From the NCBI GenBank assembly GCA_900129675.1, contig FSRD01000001.1:4205501-4269500 (forward strand): 64,000 nucleotides of DNA. The letters run 5' to 3'. The notes under the pieces are model-generated. The model did no database searches, was not told where the DNA came from, and saw only the letters and a list, made by a program, of their open reading frames with translations. This document shows, piece after piece, positions 17,738 through 27,800 of the stretch; the stretch's first letter is position 1; each line of letters opens with the position of its first letter. The position numbers were made by a program, and so were the translations under genes. The DNA comes from Bradyrhizobium erythrophlei (GTDB taxonomy: Bacteria > Pseudomonadota > Alphaproteobacteria > Rhizobiales > Xanthobacteraceae).

Positions 17738-20389
17738 ATGGGTCGTACGGTCGTTCTCCACGAGCAAGTCAATACTGCCCGCGACATCGCGGGCACGTCG
17801 CGCAACGCTTCGAGCGTGAGGCGGCTTACGCAAAAATCAATGAGGGACCTGCCCACGCCGGGACGATCCGCGATCTTGTGGATGGCCGTCGCCATGCTCG
17901 CGATGACATGGGCGTCGGAAACGCGGGCTTCCCCGGATCAATCGCGGGCGGATACGCAATACGCGATGGCTGTCCGCAATCTCGATTCTGGTGGAGCGGC
18001 AGGTGATGGCGATTTCGAAGCCTTGCCGCCGAGCCGAGGCGGCAACGACAAATCGGTGCAGGTTGCACAAGCGACGACCAGCGATACAGGACAGTCTCCG
18101 GAACAGGAACACCACTGGGCCGAGACACTGTCCTGCGAACTCACCAATGCAAGGCGCGATATCGAGTTGCTGCAACATCTCGAGCAGCAGCGCGATCGAG
18201 CCGAGTGGCTGGAGCAGGGTCTTGCGGCGGCGCGACGCGATGTCGAAACTCAGACCGCGCTGACGGCTAAAGCGGTCGAAGAAGCTGCCCGGGTGAAGCA
18301 GGCTGCGCAAAGCGGCGCGGCGGAGTTGCAGAACTCCCTGCATCAGACGCGTGAGCGGGCGGAGCGGCCGGAGCAGGATCTCGCGGCGGCGCGACGCGAT
18401 GTCGAGACCCAGGCTGCACTGGCGACAAAGGCAGGCGAGGAAGTTTTGCGGCGGAAGCAGGCGACGGAAGCCGGTGCTGCCGAGCTGAGGCAATCGATGC
18501 AGAAGGAGCGCGAAAGGGCCGACGCGCAGGCACAAGACCTCTCCCTGACGCGCAGCGCGATCTATGCATACGAGGCTCAGGTCCGCAAAGCTGGAGACGA
18601 AGCGGCGGAACTCAGACAGGCGGCTGCAAACGGCGCGCTTGCGCTGGGCAAATCAGCACAGGACGAGCGCGAGCGGTCTGCGCGACTGGAGGAGGAACTT
18701 GCGGAGGCGCGACGCGATGTCGAAATCCAGACCGCACTAGCGGCGAAAGCAAGCGAGGAAGCTTCCCGGCTGAAACAGGCGGGGGAGAGCGGCGCGGCGG
18801 AGCTGCAGAAATCCCAGCAACAGGAACGCGAGCGGTCCGCACGGCTGGAGCAGGATCTCGCGGCGGCCCGCCGCGATGTCGAGACCCAGGCCGCACTGGC
18901 GACGAAAGCAAGCGAGGAAGCTTCCCGGCTGAAACAGGCGGAGGAGAGCGGCGCGGCGGAGCTGCAGAAATCCCAGCAACAGGAACGCGAGCGGTCCGCA
19001 CGGCTGGAGCAGGATCTCGCGGCGGCCCGCCGCGATGTCGAGACCCAGGCCGCACTGGCGACGAAAGCAAGCGAGGAAGCTTCCCGGCTGAAACAGGCGG
19101 AGGAGAGCGGCGCGGCGGAGCTGCAGAAATCCCTGCAACAGGGACGCGAGCGGTCCGCGCGGCTCGAGCAGGATCTCGCGGCGGCGCGACGTGATGTCGA
19201 AACCCAGGCCGCACTGGCGACGAAAGCAAGCGAGGAAGCTTCCCGGCTGAAACAGGCGGAGGAGAGCGGCGCGGCGGAGCTGCAGAAATCCCTGCAACAG
19301 GAACGTGAGCGGTCCGCGCGGCTCGAGCAGGATCTTACGACAGTGCGGCATGGCTTCGAGACCCAGACCGCATTGGCGGCGAAAGCAAGCGAGGAAGCTT
19401 CCCGGCTGAAACAGGCGGGGGAGAGCGGCGCGGCGGAGCTGCAGAAATCCTTGCAACAGGAACGCGAGCGGTCCGCGCGGCTCGAGCAAGATGTTGCGGC
19501 GGCGCGACGCGATGTCGAGACCCAGACCGCGCTGGCGGCAAAGGCAAGCGAGGACGCTTCGCGGCGGAAACAGGCAGCGGATGCCGGTGCCACGGAGTTG
19601 AGGCAATCAATGCAGAAAGAGCACGACAGGGCCGAGGCGCTTGCGCGCGACCTCTTGCTGGCGCGGAGCGAGGTCTACGCGTATCAGGCTCGAGCCAGTA
19701 AAGCCGGCGACGAAGCGGCGGAGCTCAGACAGGCGGTTGCAAACGGCGCGCCGTCGCTCCGCAAATCCGCGCAGGACGCGCGCGATCGGGCGGAGCGGCT
19801 GGAGCAGGATCTCGCGACGGCGCGTCGCGATCTCGAAACCCAGACCGCACTGGCGGCCAAGGCGAGCGAGGAGGCCGCCCGGGCGAGGCAGACGGCCGAG
19901 CGGGACTCCGCCGCGTTGCGCAGCTCGCTGCAGCAGGAGCGCGCCAGGGCCGAACGGCTCGAACGCGATCTCGCGCTTGCGCAACGGGTTGCGACCAATG
20001 TCGTGACCATCGGTTCGAACGCTCGGGACAACCCGGTCGGTGAAAGCAACGATCCCGCCGCCGACCAGGCACCAGCGGCGAGCGCTCGGGGCGATGCTCA
20101 GCCCAATTCCGAGGAAGCTGCGGTGGCGGCAGGGTTGGTTGCGCGCGCGAGCGCGCTGCTCCGGCAGGGCGATATAGGGGCAGCGCGGATTGTGCTGGAG
20201 CGCGCCGTCGAAATGGGCAGCGCCCAAGCGAGCTTCTCGCTCGCTGAAACCTATGACCCATTGATCCTTGCCAAATGGGGAACTTATGGGACGCGCGGCG
20301 ATACGATCAAAGCGCAAGATCTCTATGCGAAGGCCGACGCCGCAGGAATGAAGGAGGCGAAAGCGCGGGTCGAGGCGCTGCGTCGGTAG
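17738..20389 (+). CDS. Exported coiled-coil protein with tandem 53-residue repeats and Sel1/TPR-like tail
   Basis: 883 residues from ATG 17738, chosen because the ribosome site before it is conserved in the degenerate copy; ATG 17840 is an alternative. A hydrophobic export segment AILWMAVAMLAMTWASETRA follows a basic stretch. Residues from about 130 to 750 are almost pure heptad coiled coil rich in Glu, Arg, Ala and Gln. Inside it, 53-residue units starting KASEEASRLKQ repeat with nearly identical DNA. The last 100 residues (SALLRQGDIGAARIVLERA, then AQDLYAKADAAGMKEAKAR) look like Sel1/TPR helices. It is probably periplasmic. It starts an operon with a TAXI protein and a VasI-like protein. 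The role is unknown; envelope tether or scaffold is a guess. Confidence 0.8.
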   Translation: MGRTVVLHEQVNTARDIAGTSRNASSVRRLTQKSMRDLPTPGRSAILWMAVAMLAMTWASETRASPDQSRADTQYAMAVRNLDSGGAAGDGDFEALPPSRGGNDKSVQVAQATTSDTGQSPEQEHHWAETLSCELTNARRDIELLQHLEQQRDRAEWLEQGLAAARRDVETQTALTAKAVEEAARVKQAAQSGAAELQNSLHQTRERAERPEQDLAAARRDVETQAALATKAGEEVLRRKQATEAGAAELRQSMQKERERADAQAQDLSLTRSAIYAYEAQVRKAGDEAAELRQAAANGALALGKSAQDERERSARLEEELAEARRDVEIQTALAAKASEEASRLKQAGESGAAELQKSQQQERERSARLEQDLAAARRDVETQAALATKASEEASRLKQAEESGAAELQKSQQQERERSARLEQDLAAARRDVETQAALATKASEEASRLKQAEESGAAELQKSLQQGRERSARLEQDLAAARRDVETQAALATKASEEASRLKQAEESGAAELQKSLQQERERSARLEQDLTTVRHGFETQTALAAKASEEASRLKQAGESGAAELQKSLQQERERSARLEQDVAAARRDVETQTALAAKASEDASRRKQAADAGATELRQSMQKEHDRAEALARDLLLARSEVYAYQARASKAGDEAAELRQAVANGAPSLRKSAQDARDRAERLEQDLATARRDLETQTALAAKASEEAARARQTAERDSAALRSSLQQERARAERLERDLALAQRVATNVVTIGSNARDNPVGESNDPAADQAPAASARGDAQPNSEEAAVAAGLVARASALLRQGDIGAARIVLERAVEMGSAQASFSLAETYDPLILAKWGTYGTRGDTIKAQDLYAKADAAGMKEAKARVEALRR
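18720..19600 (+). repeat. 159-bp in-frame tandem repeat array
   Basis: The block GCGAGGAAGCTTCCCGGCTG recurs with its AAGCTTCC core at about 18760, 18919, 19078, 19237 and 19396, and a diverged copy (ACGCTTCG) near 19555: exact 159-bp spacing. The inner units are almost identical, the outer ones drift. 159 is 53 codons, so gain or loss of units keeps the frame. Confidence 0.9.
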
Positions 20390-20451
20390 CACCAGGCTTC
20401 TCGGAGCTGCGAAAATCCCTCACACGGCTTGCCGTGAAAAGGAGTTGTTCG

Positions 20452-21498
20452 ATGAACAAGTTTGTTGGATTCCGCCGGCAGCTTTTGCTCGCGGCACTGG
20501 CCCCGCTGCTCATGATCATTCAGCCTTCCTTTGCGGACGCGCGGCCGCAAGATATTCGGCCGCACAACGTTCGTCCGGTGCGGGTCGAGCCACCGCCGCC
20601 AAGGCCGGAAGTGGCGGCAATGAACGCCTGGACCGTCGGTATCGCCGGAGGTCTCCTCGAGGGCGCGCCTATCCGCCTGGCAGCGGAGATAGCCCGTGTA
20701 GTCGACGACGGAGACAACCTGCATGTTCTGCCGGTCGTGACTCGAGGGGCCACGGAAAACGTGAACTCACTGCTCTATTTGCGCGGCATCGACGCGGCGA
20801 TCATCAATTCCGACGCGCTCGAGGAGTACAAGAGCCAGGTGCCGGACGTCCAGCGCCGGCTTGCCTATGTGCTCAATCTGTTCCCGTCCGAACTGCATAT
20901 CTTTGTCCGACCGGAGATTCAGAGCCTGAACGACCTCGTCGGCAAGAAGGTGAATTTCAATACCCAGGGCACTGCCGCAGCCTATTCGGGACCGCTGATC
21001 TTCAGTCGCCTCGGTCTCGAGGTGGAAAAGACGTTCATTCCGCATCAGATCGCGCTGGAGCAGATGCGCAAGGGCGAGATGGCGGCCGTCGTCTTCATTA
21101 CGTCGAAGCCGGTGGATGCTTTCGTGAAGGGCCGATGGGAGTCCGGCTTCAAGTTCCTGCCGCTCCCATATGACAGCAAGTTCGAGGACTATTATCTTCC
21201 AGCAGCTCTCGACGCGACCGACTATCCCAACCTGATCAAACAGGGCGAACGCGTGACCACGATTGCCGTACCGACCGCGCTGGTCGCCTTCAACTGGCCG
21301 GCCAAGACGAACCGCTTTGAGCGCGTCGCACGTTTCGTCGACCATCTGTTCTCGCGGATTGAAAAGTTGCAGGGACCCGGGTTCGACGCGAAGTGGAAAT
21401 CGATCAATCTCGGGGCCACGGTTCCTGGTCTTGCGCGCTTCCCTGCGGCGCAGGCGTGGCTTGATCGCCAGCCGCGCGCAACGCAAGTATCGCAATGA
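20452..21498 (+). CDS. TAXI-family periplasmic solute-binding protein
   Basis: 348 residues from ATG 20452 with AAAAGGAG upstream. A signal peptide is clear (LLLAALAPLLMIIQPSFADA). The mature part begins with a proline-rich linker, then WTVGIAGGLLEGAPIRLAAE and VLPVVTRGATENVNSLLYLR, then KKVNFNTQGTAAAYSGPLIF, the core of TAXI/NMT1-like TRAP binding proteins. No TRAP membrane subunits are encoded nearby, so it may sense a ligand and not import it (inference). It follows the coiled-coil gene by 62 bp and overlaps the next gene by 4 bp. Confidence 0.8.
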   Translation: MNKFVGFRRQLLLAALAPLLMIIQPSFADARPQDIRPHNVRPVRVEPPPPRPEVAAMNAWTVGIAGGLLEGAPIRLAAEIARVVDDGDNLHVLPVVTRGATENVNSLLYLRGIDAAIINSDALEEYKSQVPDVQRRLAYVLNLFPSELHIFVRPEIQSLNDLVGKKVNFNTQGTAAAYSGPLIFSRLGLEVEKTFIPHQIALEQMRKGEMAAVVFITSKPVDAFVKGRWESGFKFLPLPYDSKFEDYYLPAALDATDYPNLIKQGERVTTIAVPTALVAFNWPAKTNRFERVARFVDHLFSRIEKLQGPGFDAKWKSINLGATVPGLARFPAAQAWLDRQPRATQVSQ

Positions 21499-22139
21499 AA
21501 CGCGCGGCCATCCCGTTCGCAGTTGCAATCGTGGTGACGAGCGGGATTGCATTGGCGCAAGGGACAGAAGACCCGATGGCGAAGCTTCGCGACTGTTCCC
21601 CGATGGAGCGCGCCGAACGGCTGGAGTGCCTGGACAAGGCGTCGCGCACCATCGCGCCTGCGCGTCAGCAGCCGGCCAAAGGAGATAACTGGACCATCAG
21701 CCTGACGACTTCGCCCGTCGACTATTCACCAGTCGCCACCGCCACGACCTCATCGCGCGATGGTGCGCGCGAATCAGCAATGAAGCTTTCAATTCGCTGC
21801 CGCGGCGAGCGGAGCGAAGTGATAGTCGTGGGACCCGGCATCTCCGGCCGCAGCGACGATTACGCGATTTCCTATCGCATCAATGACGGTCAACCGCTGC
21901 AGATCGCGGCAGCCGTGGCGGCGTCTCGAGCCGGCATCGCGTTCGGGGGCGACGTCGTTCGCTTGCTGCAGTCCCTTCCAGACAGTGGGAGCCTCAGCAT
22001 CCACGTTGCATCGCGGAACGGAACTGCTCTGGATGGAACGTTCTCGCTAGTCGGGTTGGATGCGGTGCGTACGAAGATGGTTGCTGCGTGCAGGTGGCCA
22101 CTTCCAGTCGCGAACCCAACGGGTGCTGGAGTCCGATAA
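21495..22139 (+). CDS. Secreted VasI-like protein
   Basis: 214 residues with a signal peptide (AIPFAVAIVVTSGIALAQG). The DCSPMERAERLECLDKAS start, WTISLTTSPVDYSP, a central MKLSIRCRGERSEVIV with a conserved cysteine and late FSLVGLDAV resemble VasI, a protein associated with type VI secretion loci. No type VI genes are in this window. The ATGA overlap with the TAXI gene implies coupled translation. The assignment rests on pattern only. Confidence 0.5.
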   Translation: MKRAAIPFAVAIVVTSGIALAQGTEDPMAKLRDCSPMERAERLECLDKASRTIAPARQQPAKGDNWTISLTTSPVDYSPVATATTSSRDGARESAMKLSIRCRGERSEVIVVGPGISGRSDDYAISYRINDGQPLQIAAAVAASRAGIAFGGDVVRLLQSLPDSGSLSIHVASRNGTALDGTFSLVGLDAVRTKMVAACRWPLPVANPTGAGVR

Positions 22140-22490
22140 GGCCCCCTACTGCTGGGGCGGTCGGTTAAAATCCAAATGGCGAAAAAAGCTTCAAAATGTG
22201 ATTTATATACGGTGTGTGTAGCGCCGACACGTGCCCTATTTCGTCTCCAAAATCCACAGTTGCCCATCGGGGTCCGCTTTTAGCCCGCTGCGGCGACGAG
22301 TTTTGGCGATAGCGCTCGCGGCGTCGGAGTTGCGGAGAGATTGCGAGCGCGATGAGTGCGTGATCGTCTCCCCCGTTGTTGAAACGCCAGCGGTTGTGGT
22401 TTCGATGATGTAGAGATCGATGCTCACACAAATTGCCGAAGCACGACGCGGGAGCCAGTCGCGACGAACGCACGCAACTGTCGATCGATT
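22140..22490. other. Gene-free stretch
   Basis: Only short frames without protein-like composition are seen. AAAATGTGATTTATATACGG near 22193 is AT-rich and could be a promoter or the end of the operon message. Confidence 0.3.
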
Positions 22491-22706
22491 CTAGCGCGTG
22501 TGTGCGAAGGCGCTTCGTCGCCGCCTGGGTCGGTGCCGCGGATATTGAAATTCGAACTCCGCGACCAGTCGCCAAAGCTCCATCTCGTAACCGTCCGCTA
22601 GCTGCCCGGCGAGCGCTTTCGCGGAAAGGTCGTCTGCGCAGTCAAGATTGAGCACGCCCTCCAGCTGGCCATCTTCGTCCAGGATGTAGACACGATAGAG
22701 CGGCAT
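22491..22706 (-). CDS. Small conserved-type hypothetical protein
   Basis: 71 residues starting MPLYRVYILDEDGQLEGVLN, followed by an acidic helix (DDLSAKALAGQLADGYEMEL) and a basic tail. Short proteins with this Y-R-V-Y...D-x-D...A-x-x-L pattern are common in Bradyrhizobium-type genomes and are uncharacterised. It is a single gene with no operon partner. Confidence 0.6.
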   Translation of the reverse strand: MPLYRVYILDEDGQLEGVLNLDCADDLSAKALAGQLADGYEMELWRLVAEFEFQYPRHRPRRRRSAFAHTR

Positions 22707-22934
22707 CGCTTATCCCCGGCCAGCGGCGCCATTCTACCTGCCAGCGTCGCGATCGTGCGTGGAGATTTTGGGTCCTTACGAGCTACCTCCGATGGGCGGC
22801 GCGTCACCTGGGGCGGCCTGCACCGCCGCGTGGAGACGCCGTGGGCTGGCGAATCCCAGGACATGCTGACCGCGCGAAGGAGCTGTCATTGGGGGCCCCT
22901 CGCATGAAGGCGCTGGCCCATCCGCCTTGGCATC

Positions 22935-24032
22935 TCAGATCGACGCTCTGCCGCGTCGTCGGGTGCTCAGCCGTGACGGCAGAGATCTGGACCGCCCCTG
23001 GACCTTCAGAACCGGCGTATCGCGATAGCCGTTGGGATTCTTCAATTGCCAACGCCAATGGTCCGCACACATTTGCTCCAAGGACCGCGCCGATCTCCAA
23101 CCCAGCGCTTCCCTCGCAAACGTCGGGTCGGCATAACAGATGGCGACATCTCCTGCCCGGCGCTCCCCGATTTCATACGGAATCGATCTGCCGCTCACCG
23201 TCTCGAATGCCCGAATGACCTCCAGAACGCTGCTGCCATTGCCTGTTCCAAGATTGACCGTGAGCACGCCGGGCCGTGTCAGGTGGCGCAAGGCGCTTAG
23301 ATGACCGGATGCAAGATCGACGACATGAATGAAGTCGCGGATTCCGGTGCCATCCGGAGTATCATAGTCGCGGCCCCAAATCGACAGCTTGTCGCGCTGT
23401 CCAATTGCCACCTGCGCCACAAATGGCAACAGGTTGTTCGGAACGCCCAGCGGGTCTTCTCCGACGAGCCCGCTTTCGTGCGCGCCAACCGGATTGAAGT
23501 AGCGCAGAATGCCAATCCGCCAATCATCGTCGGACCGATAGAGATCCCTCAGAATTTCTTCGATGAAGCACTTTGTGCGGCCGTACGGATTTGTCGGCCC
23601 GAGAGGATGCTTCTCGTCGAGCGGCAGGTACCGGGGGGTCCCGTAAACCGTAGCGGACGAACTGAAGACGAGCGTCTTCACATTCGCCCTCTCCATGGCC
23701 GACACGAGCCGCATCGTTCCCAGGACGTTGTTCTCGTAATACGTCATCGGCCGAACGTTGGAATCGCCGACGGCTTTCAGCCCCGCAAGGTGAATGACTG
23801 CGGTCGCTCCGCAGTCACGAAGTATTTCGTAGATGGCCTCTTCGTCCCGGATGTCGGCGTGCCGGAAGACGAGCGACCGCCCGCAGACGGACTGTACCCG
23901 TTCGAGAGAGGCTTCCTTGCTGTTGGAGAAATTGTCGATTGCGACGACGTCGAGCCCGGCGTCCAGTAACGCGATACAGACATGGGATCCGATGTAGCCG
24001 GCACCTCCGGTCAACATGATCATCAGCGACAC
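22935..24032 (-). CDS. galE: UDP-glucose 4-epimerase
   Basis: 365 residues of an extended short-chain dehydrogenase. The NAD site is MIMLTGGAGYIGSHVCIALL, the catalytic set is SSSATVYG with YGRTK, and the substrate part has RYFNPVGAHESG, IRDFIHVVDLA and VNLGTGNGSSVLEVI. It interconverts UDP-glucose and UDP-galactose for the EPS. The C-terminal 25 residues (SRSLPSRLSTRRRGRASI) go beyond the usual end. It is in the cytoplasm and stands alone, facing away from the fusion gene. Confidence 0.95.
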   Translation of the reverse strand: MSLMIMLTGGAGYIGSHVCIALLDAGLDVVAIDNFSNSKEASLERVQSVCGRSLVFRHADIRDEEAIYEILRDCGATAVIHLAGLKAVGDSNVRPMTYYENNVLGTMRLVSAMERANVKTLVFSSSATVYGTPRYLPLDEKHPLGPTNPYGRTKCFIEEILRDLYRSDDDWRIGILRYFNPVGAHESGLVGEDPLGVPNNLLPFVAQVAIGQRDKLSIWGRDYDTPDGTGIRDFIHVVDLASGHLSALRHLTRPGVLTVNLGTGNGSSVLEVIRAFETVSGRSIPYEIGERRAGDVAICYADPTFAREALGWRSARSLEQMCADHWRWQLKNPNGYRDTPVLKVQGRSRSLPSRLSTRRRGRASI

Positions 24033-24827
24033 CTTCCCTGTTGGCTCAAACGGCTTCCGTGCGATGCCTTCCCAGGCGCCGGCTACGCTCTGCAGAGACC
24101 GTGAGCTTAATCATCCCTCCACGTGACTCTCGCCGGAAGCCCAGTGCAACGGCCCCGAAGGATTACCCCTTCGGGCGCCTCGCTGAGAGTGTTTCGATGG
24201 CACACGCGACAAAGGCGATCGAGAGCGAGGAAAAGCCGGGAATATAGGTGCTACCGACGCAGCGCCTCGTACCGAGCTTTCCCTTCCTTGATTCCCGCGG
24301 CGTCGGCCTTCGCATCCGGCGAGGGCCGCGGAGGCTTCACTTCACGCCGAAGAAGAAAAGCGGCTCAGCGCGTGCACTCACTGAGACCGCCCAAAAGTCG
24401 GAGCTGGCTGAACCGCGAGGGACGAAGCTGGATTGCGTCTGCCCGGTCCAATGGTTGGCCTGTACGGGCATGCCGCTGCCCGAGCGAGAGTGAACGAAAT
24501 TCGGCGGTTAGACTAGGAACAACTTGCGGATCTAGGAATCGATCTACTACTTCCGGATCCGCCCCCTAAACCGGAAGCAAGGAATGGCGACCTCGGCGCA
24601 CCGCCCGCGCTGGGACGGGCGAGAGAACAAAGACAGAAGCGCCGAGCGCCGTGTACGATCCCTGTATACTATCGACTGCTCGAGCTACCTCCGGAGGCTG
24701 GGGAGAAGCACATTCGCCGTTCGCCAGACATGCAAGCCTCCGCGATGCGCCGGAAGGGCATCGCCGGGCGGCCTGATCGCTCGGGACGCGGCCGTCCGAG
24801 CGGCAAACCGGCACGCCGTCATGCGCC
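24033..24827. other. Intergenic region with gene scraps
   Basis: No intact gene is seen. It holds the 3' scrap of a coiled-coil gene (24251-24318, minus) and CCTCCGGAGG, a perfect 10-bp palindrome near 24687, preceded by CGAGCTA. The rest shows no recognisable coding sequence. Confidence 0.5.
24251..24318 (-). pseudogene. C-terminal scrap of a second coiled-coil/Sel1 gene
   Basis: On the minus strand it reads DAKADAAGIKEGKARYEALR, then Arg and a stop, which matches the last residues of the coiled-coil protein (AKADAAGMKEAKARVEALRR). Nothing else of that gene is seen upstream. It is therefore a separate, nearly lost paralogue. Confidence 0.75.
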
Positions 24828-27800
24828 TCAGATGGGCAGGAGCACAATCTCCGAATACAGCCTGTCGAGGTCACCGGCCGCCAGCAGCGGGGAACGGTAA
24901 CAGGTGCGCATCGGGACTAGAACGCCCCTTGGCCGGACCGGAAAGAGCCGCGCCTCTGCGACGAGTACCGCCGTCCGCTGCCGGCGCAGGATCGCGAGCT
25001 TGACGCGCTCGAGATGCCGCGACAGCAGCTCCGGCGCACTGCAATGCAGGATGTCCGAATAGGGGATCCGCACGGGCAGAACTTTCCCCAGTCCCCCCAG
25101 TCGTCTCGCACCCAGCCGGTGCGTACGGCGCTTCACCACCAGATAGGCATGATCGGACCCGTCGCTGACGGTGAGCTGCAGGCAATCATACGGTGCGTGA
25201 TCGTCGAAGATCTGTTGTTGCTGGCTGGTCAGCCTCTCGCGGACTATGGCCGGATCGAAGCTGATGACCGGCCGGTTCGGCCCGAACAGCGCCTCGGCCT
25301 GTAGCAATGGCGGCATGACGATGCTGTGCGAGTTCAGCGGCGTGAAACGCTGCGCCAGCAGGGCAGTCCAGGAGGTCGACTGCGGGGTGAAAGCCGTGTA
25401 GGTGAGGCTCTCGTCCCGCAGCGCTGCGGCGAGCAGGGCCATGCCCCAGCCGCGGTATTTTGCGTGCACGGACCAGGAGGAGATGTTGCAGACGAGCACT
25501 GCTTCCCCGTTCTCCTGCCGCCGGGCGGTAGTGGTAATGGTGCCGATGAAGCCGACGATTGCGTTGCCGTCGAGGAGCACGAAACCGCGCTCGTGATCGG
25601 ACCAGTTATGGTCGAACAGCCGACGCCAGGTGGCGGCCTTGAGTCCCGGCTCGCGGAAGGCCTGCTCGAGGAAGCGGCAGACCGGCTCCCGGTCGTCCGG
25701 ACCCATGGCACGCAGATGCGGGCCAGACCGACCACCCTGTTGCGCCGCCATCGCCTCCACGCTGACGGACAGGACCGTGGCCAAGCCTTCGATTGATGGC
25801 GCCGCCAGAAAGGCCGAGAGGGGCACGGGATGCCCAACATAGTCCTCAATCTCGAGCAGCATGTTTACCACGACCAGCGAGTCTGCGCCGAAGCCAAGAA
25901 GATTATCGGACCAGGCGATGGGCGAGACGCCCAGTACGCGCTCGCAGATCGCCTGCAGCTCCCGCCGCAGCCACTCACCATCCGCGATCACCCCACGGCC
26001 AGGCGCCGGTCCCGGCGACGCCCTGATGGCCGGAGGCGCCCGGACCACCGGATGCCCGGCAATGGCATCAAGGCATTCCGGGTTCTGCAGGGCATCACGA
26101 TTCCGTGCAGGGCGGCCATTCACCGCATCGCGCGCCGCGGCTTCGGACCGCTTGCCGTTGAAGGTGACCGGAAGCGCTTCGACCTGTGCGATGCGCGCCG
26201 GCACGAACGCCGGGGAGCCGCAGCGCGCAAGCTCCGAGCGGATGTGCTTCGCCAGCGCGCTGTCGAGCACGAGGCCTTCGCGCAGCACCACCAGGAGAAC
26301 CATGCGCGTGCCGCCGGGCTCCTCCTCTGCCTGCTGCTCGACCGCCATCGCATCGAGGATCTCCTCGATGTCACCGAGGATGCGGTAGATCTCCGCGGTG
26401 CCAATGCGGATGCCGCGCACATTGAGGACCCCGTCGGAACGGCCATGCAGCCGCCAACCGCCATCCGACGTGGCCTCGATCAGGTCGCCATGCGTCCAGA
26501 AGCCGGGGTTCTGGGCGAAATAGGCGGCATGGAAGCGCGTGCCGTCGGCATCACCGTGAAAGCCGAGGGGGCGCGAGGGAAAAGGGTTGGCGCAGACCAG
26601 TTCGCCGATCAGCGTCTCCGGATCGTCGGGTGGCGGCAGCGAGCGGACATCAAGGCCGAGGCTGCGGCACTGTGCCTCGCCGCGATGGACGGGGAGGACC
26701 GGATTGCCCAGGACAAAACAGCCGATGATGTCGGTGCCGCCCGAGATCGACTGGAGCGGCATCGCCGCTTTCACTTCGCCGCGCACCCAGTCGTACTGGC
26801 GGGGATACAGGATCGAGCCGGTGGAGAGCACGGCCCGCAGGGCGGAAAGGTCGAACATCCGGCCCGGGGAGAAGCCTGCCTGCTCGCAAAAGTGAAGATA
26901 GGCAGGATTGGTGCCGAAGACAGTCACGCACTCCTCGGTGACGATCCGCCAGAAGGTGTCCGGCCCTTCGAGCGGCCCATCGTAAAGGACGATCTCTACG
27001 CCGGAGGCCAGGGCAGAGAGCTGCCAGTTCCACATCATCCAGCCGCAGGAGGTCTGGAAGAACAGCTTGTCGCCCGGTCGGAGATCGCAGTGCAACCGGT
27101 GCTCCTTCACGTGCTCCAGCAGGGTGCCGCCGGCGCCGTGCTGGATGCATTTCGGCGCGCCCGTGGTGCCGGAGGAGAACATCGTGAACAGGGGCTGGTT
27201 GAACGGATGGCGCAGCCAGCCAGGTCGGTCCTCGCTGCCAACGGCATCGCGCAGCAGATCGGCAAGCCTGTGCTGGGGCACCGTCCTCTCGCTGGCGGGA
27301 AGCGAGCCGTTGTCCAGCGCGATGATCGCGGCAAGGCCCGTCAGGCCGGCCGCCGCGCCGGCGACGCGCTCGGCGACGGGCACGCCCGCATCCCATGGCT
27401 CCGCCCGGAGACAGCCGAACAGCACGACGGGCTCGAGAGGGGCGAAGCGCGCGAGGATCGCGGGCACGCCCATGTCCGGCGCGCAGCTGGCGAAGGTCGC
27501 GCCAATGGCAGCGGTGGCCAGGGCGGCAATGACCGCCTCGGCATTGTTGCGCGCGATCGCCGCGACATGGTCGCCACGGCGCACACCCAGCCGCTGCAAC
27601 GACGTCGCCAGCCGCGCGACCGCGATGCGCAGTGCGCCACGCGTGAACCGGTCGCGGCTGCCGCCAGCGTGGCAGGACGTCAGGACCGGCTGGTCGCGAC
27701 TGCCGGCCAGCAGGCACTCGGCGTAGTTCAGACGGAGATCCGGGAAGAAGCGGGCGGTCTCGCAGGCATCGCCGACACAGACCGGGTCGAGCGCACCGTC

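Noticed and set aside
18720..19600. Possible CRISPR array
   Set aside because: Units are contiguous 159-bp coding repeats without unique spacers, and no cas gene is present.
18577..20392. Long minus-strand frames with repeated Leu/Arg/Ser blocks
   Set aside because: They mirror the coiled-coil repeat on the other strand; repetition is inherited from the 159-bp DNA unit.
24566..24874. Minus-strand frame downstream of the fusion gene
   Set aside because: It overlaps the fusion gene's 3' end in another phase and has no protein-like pattern.
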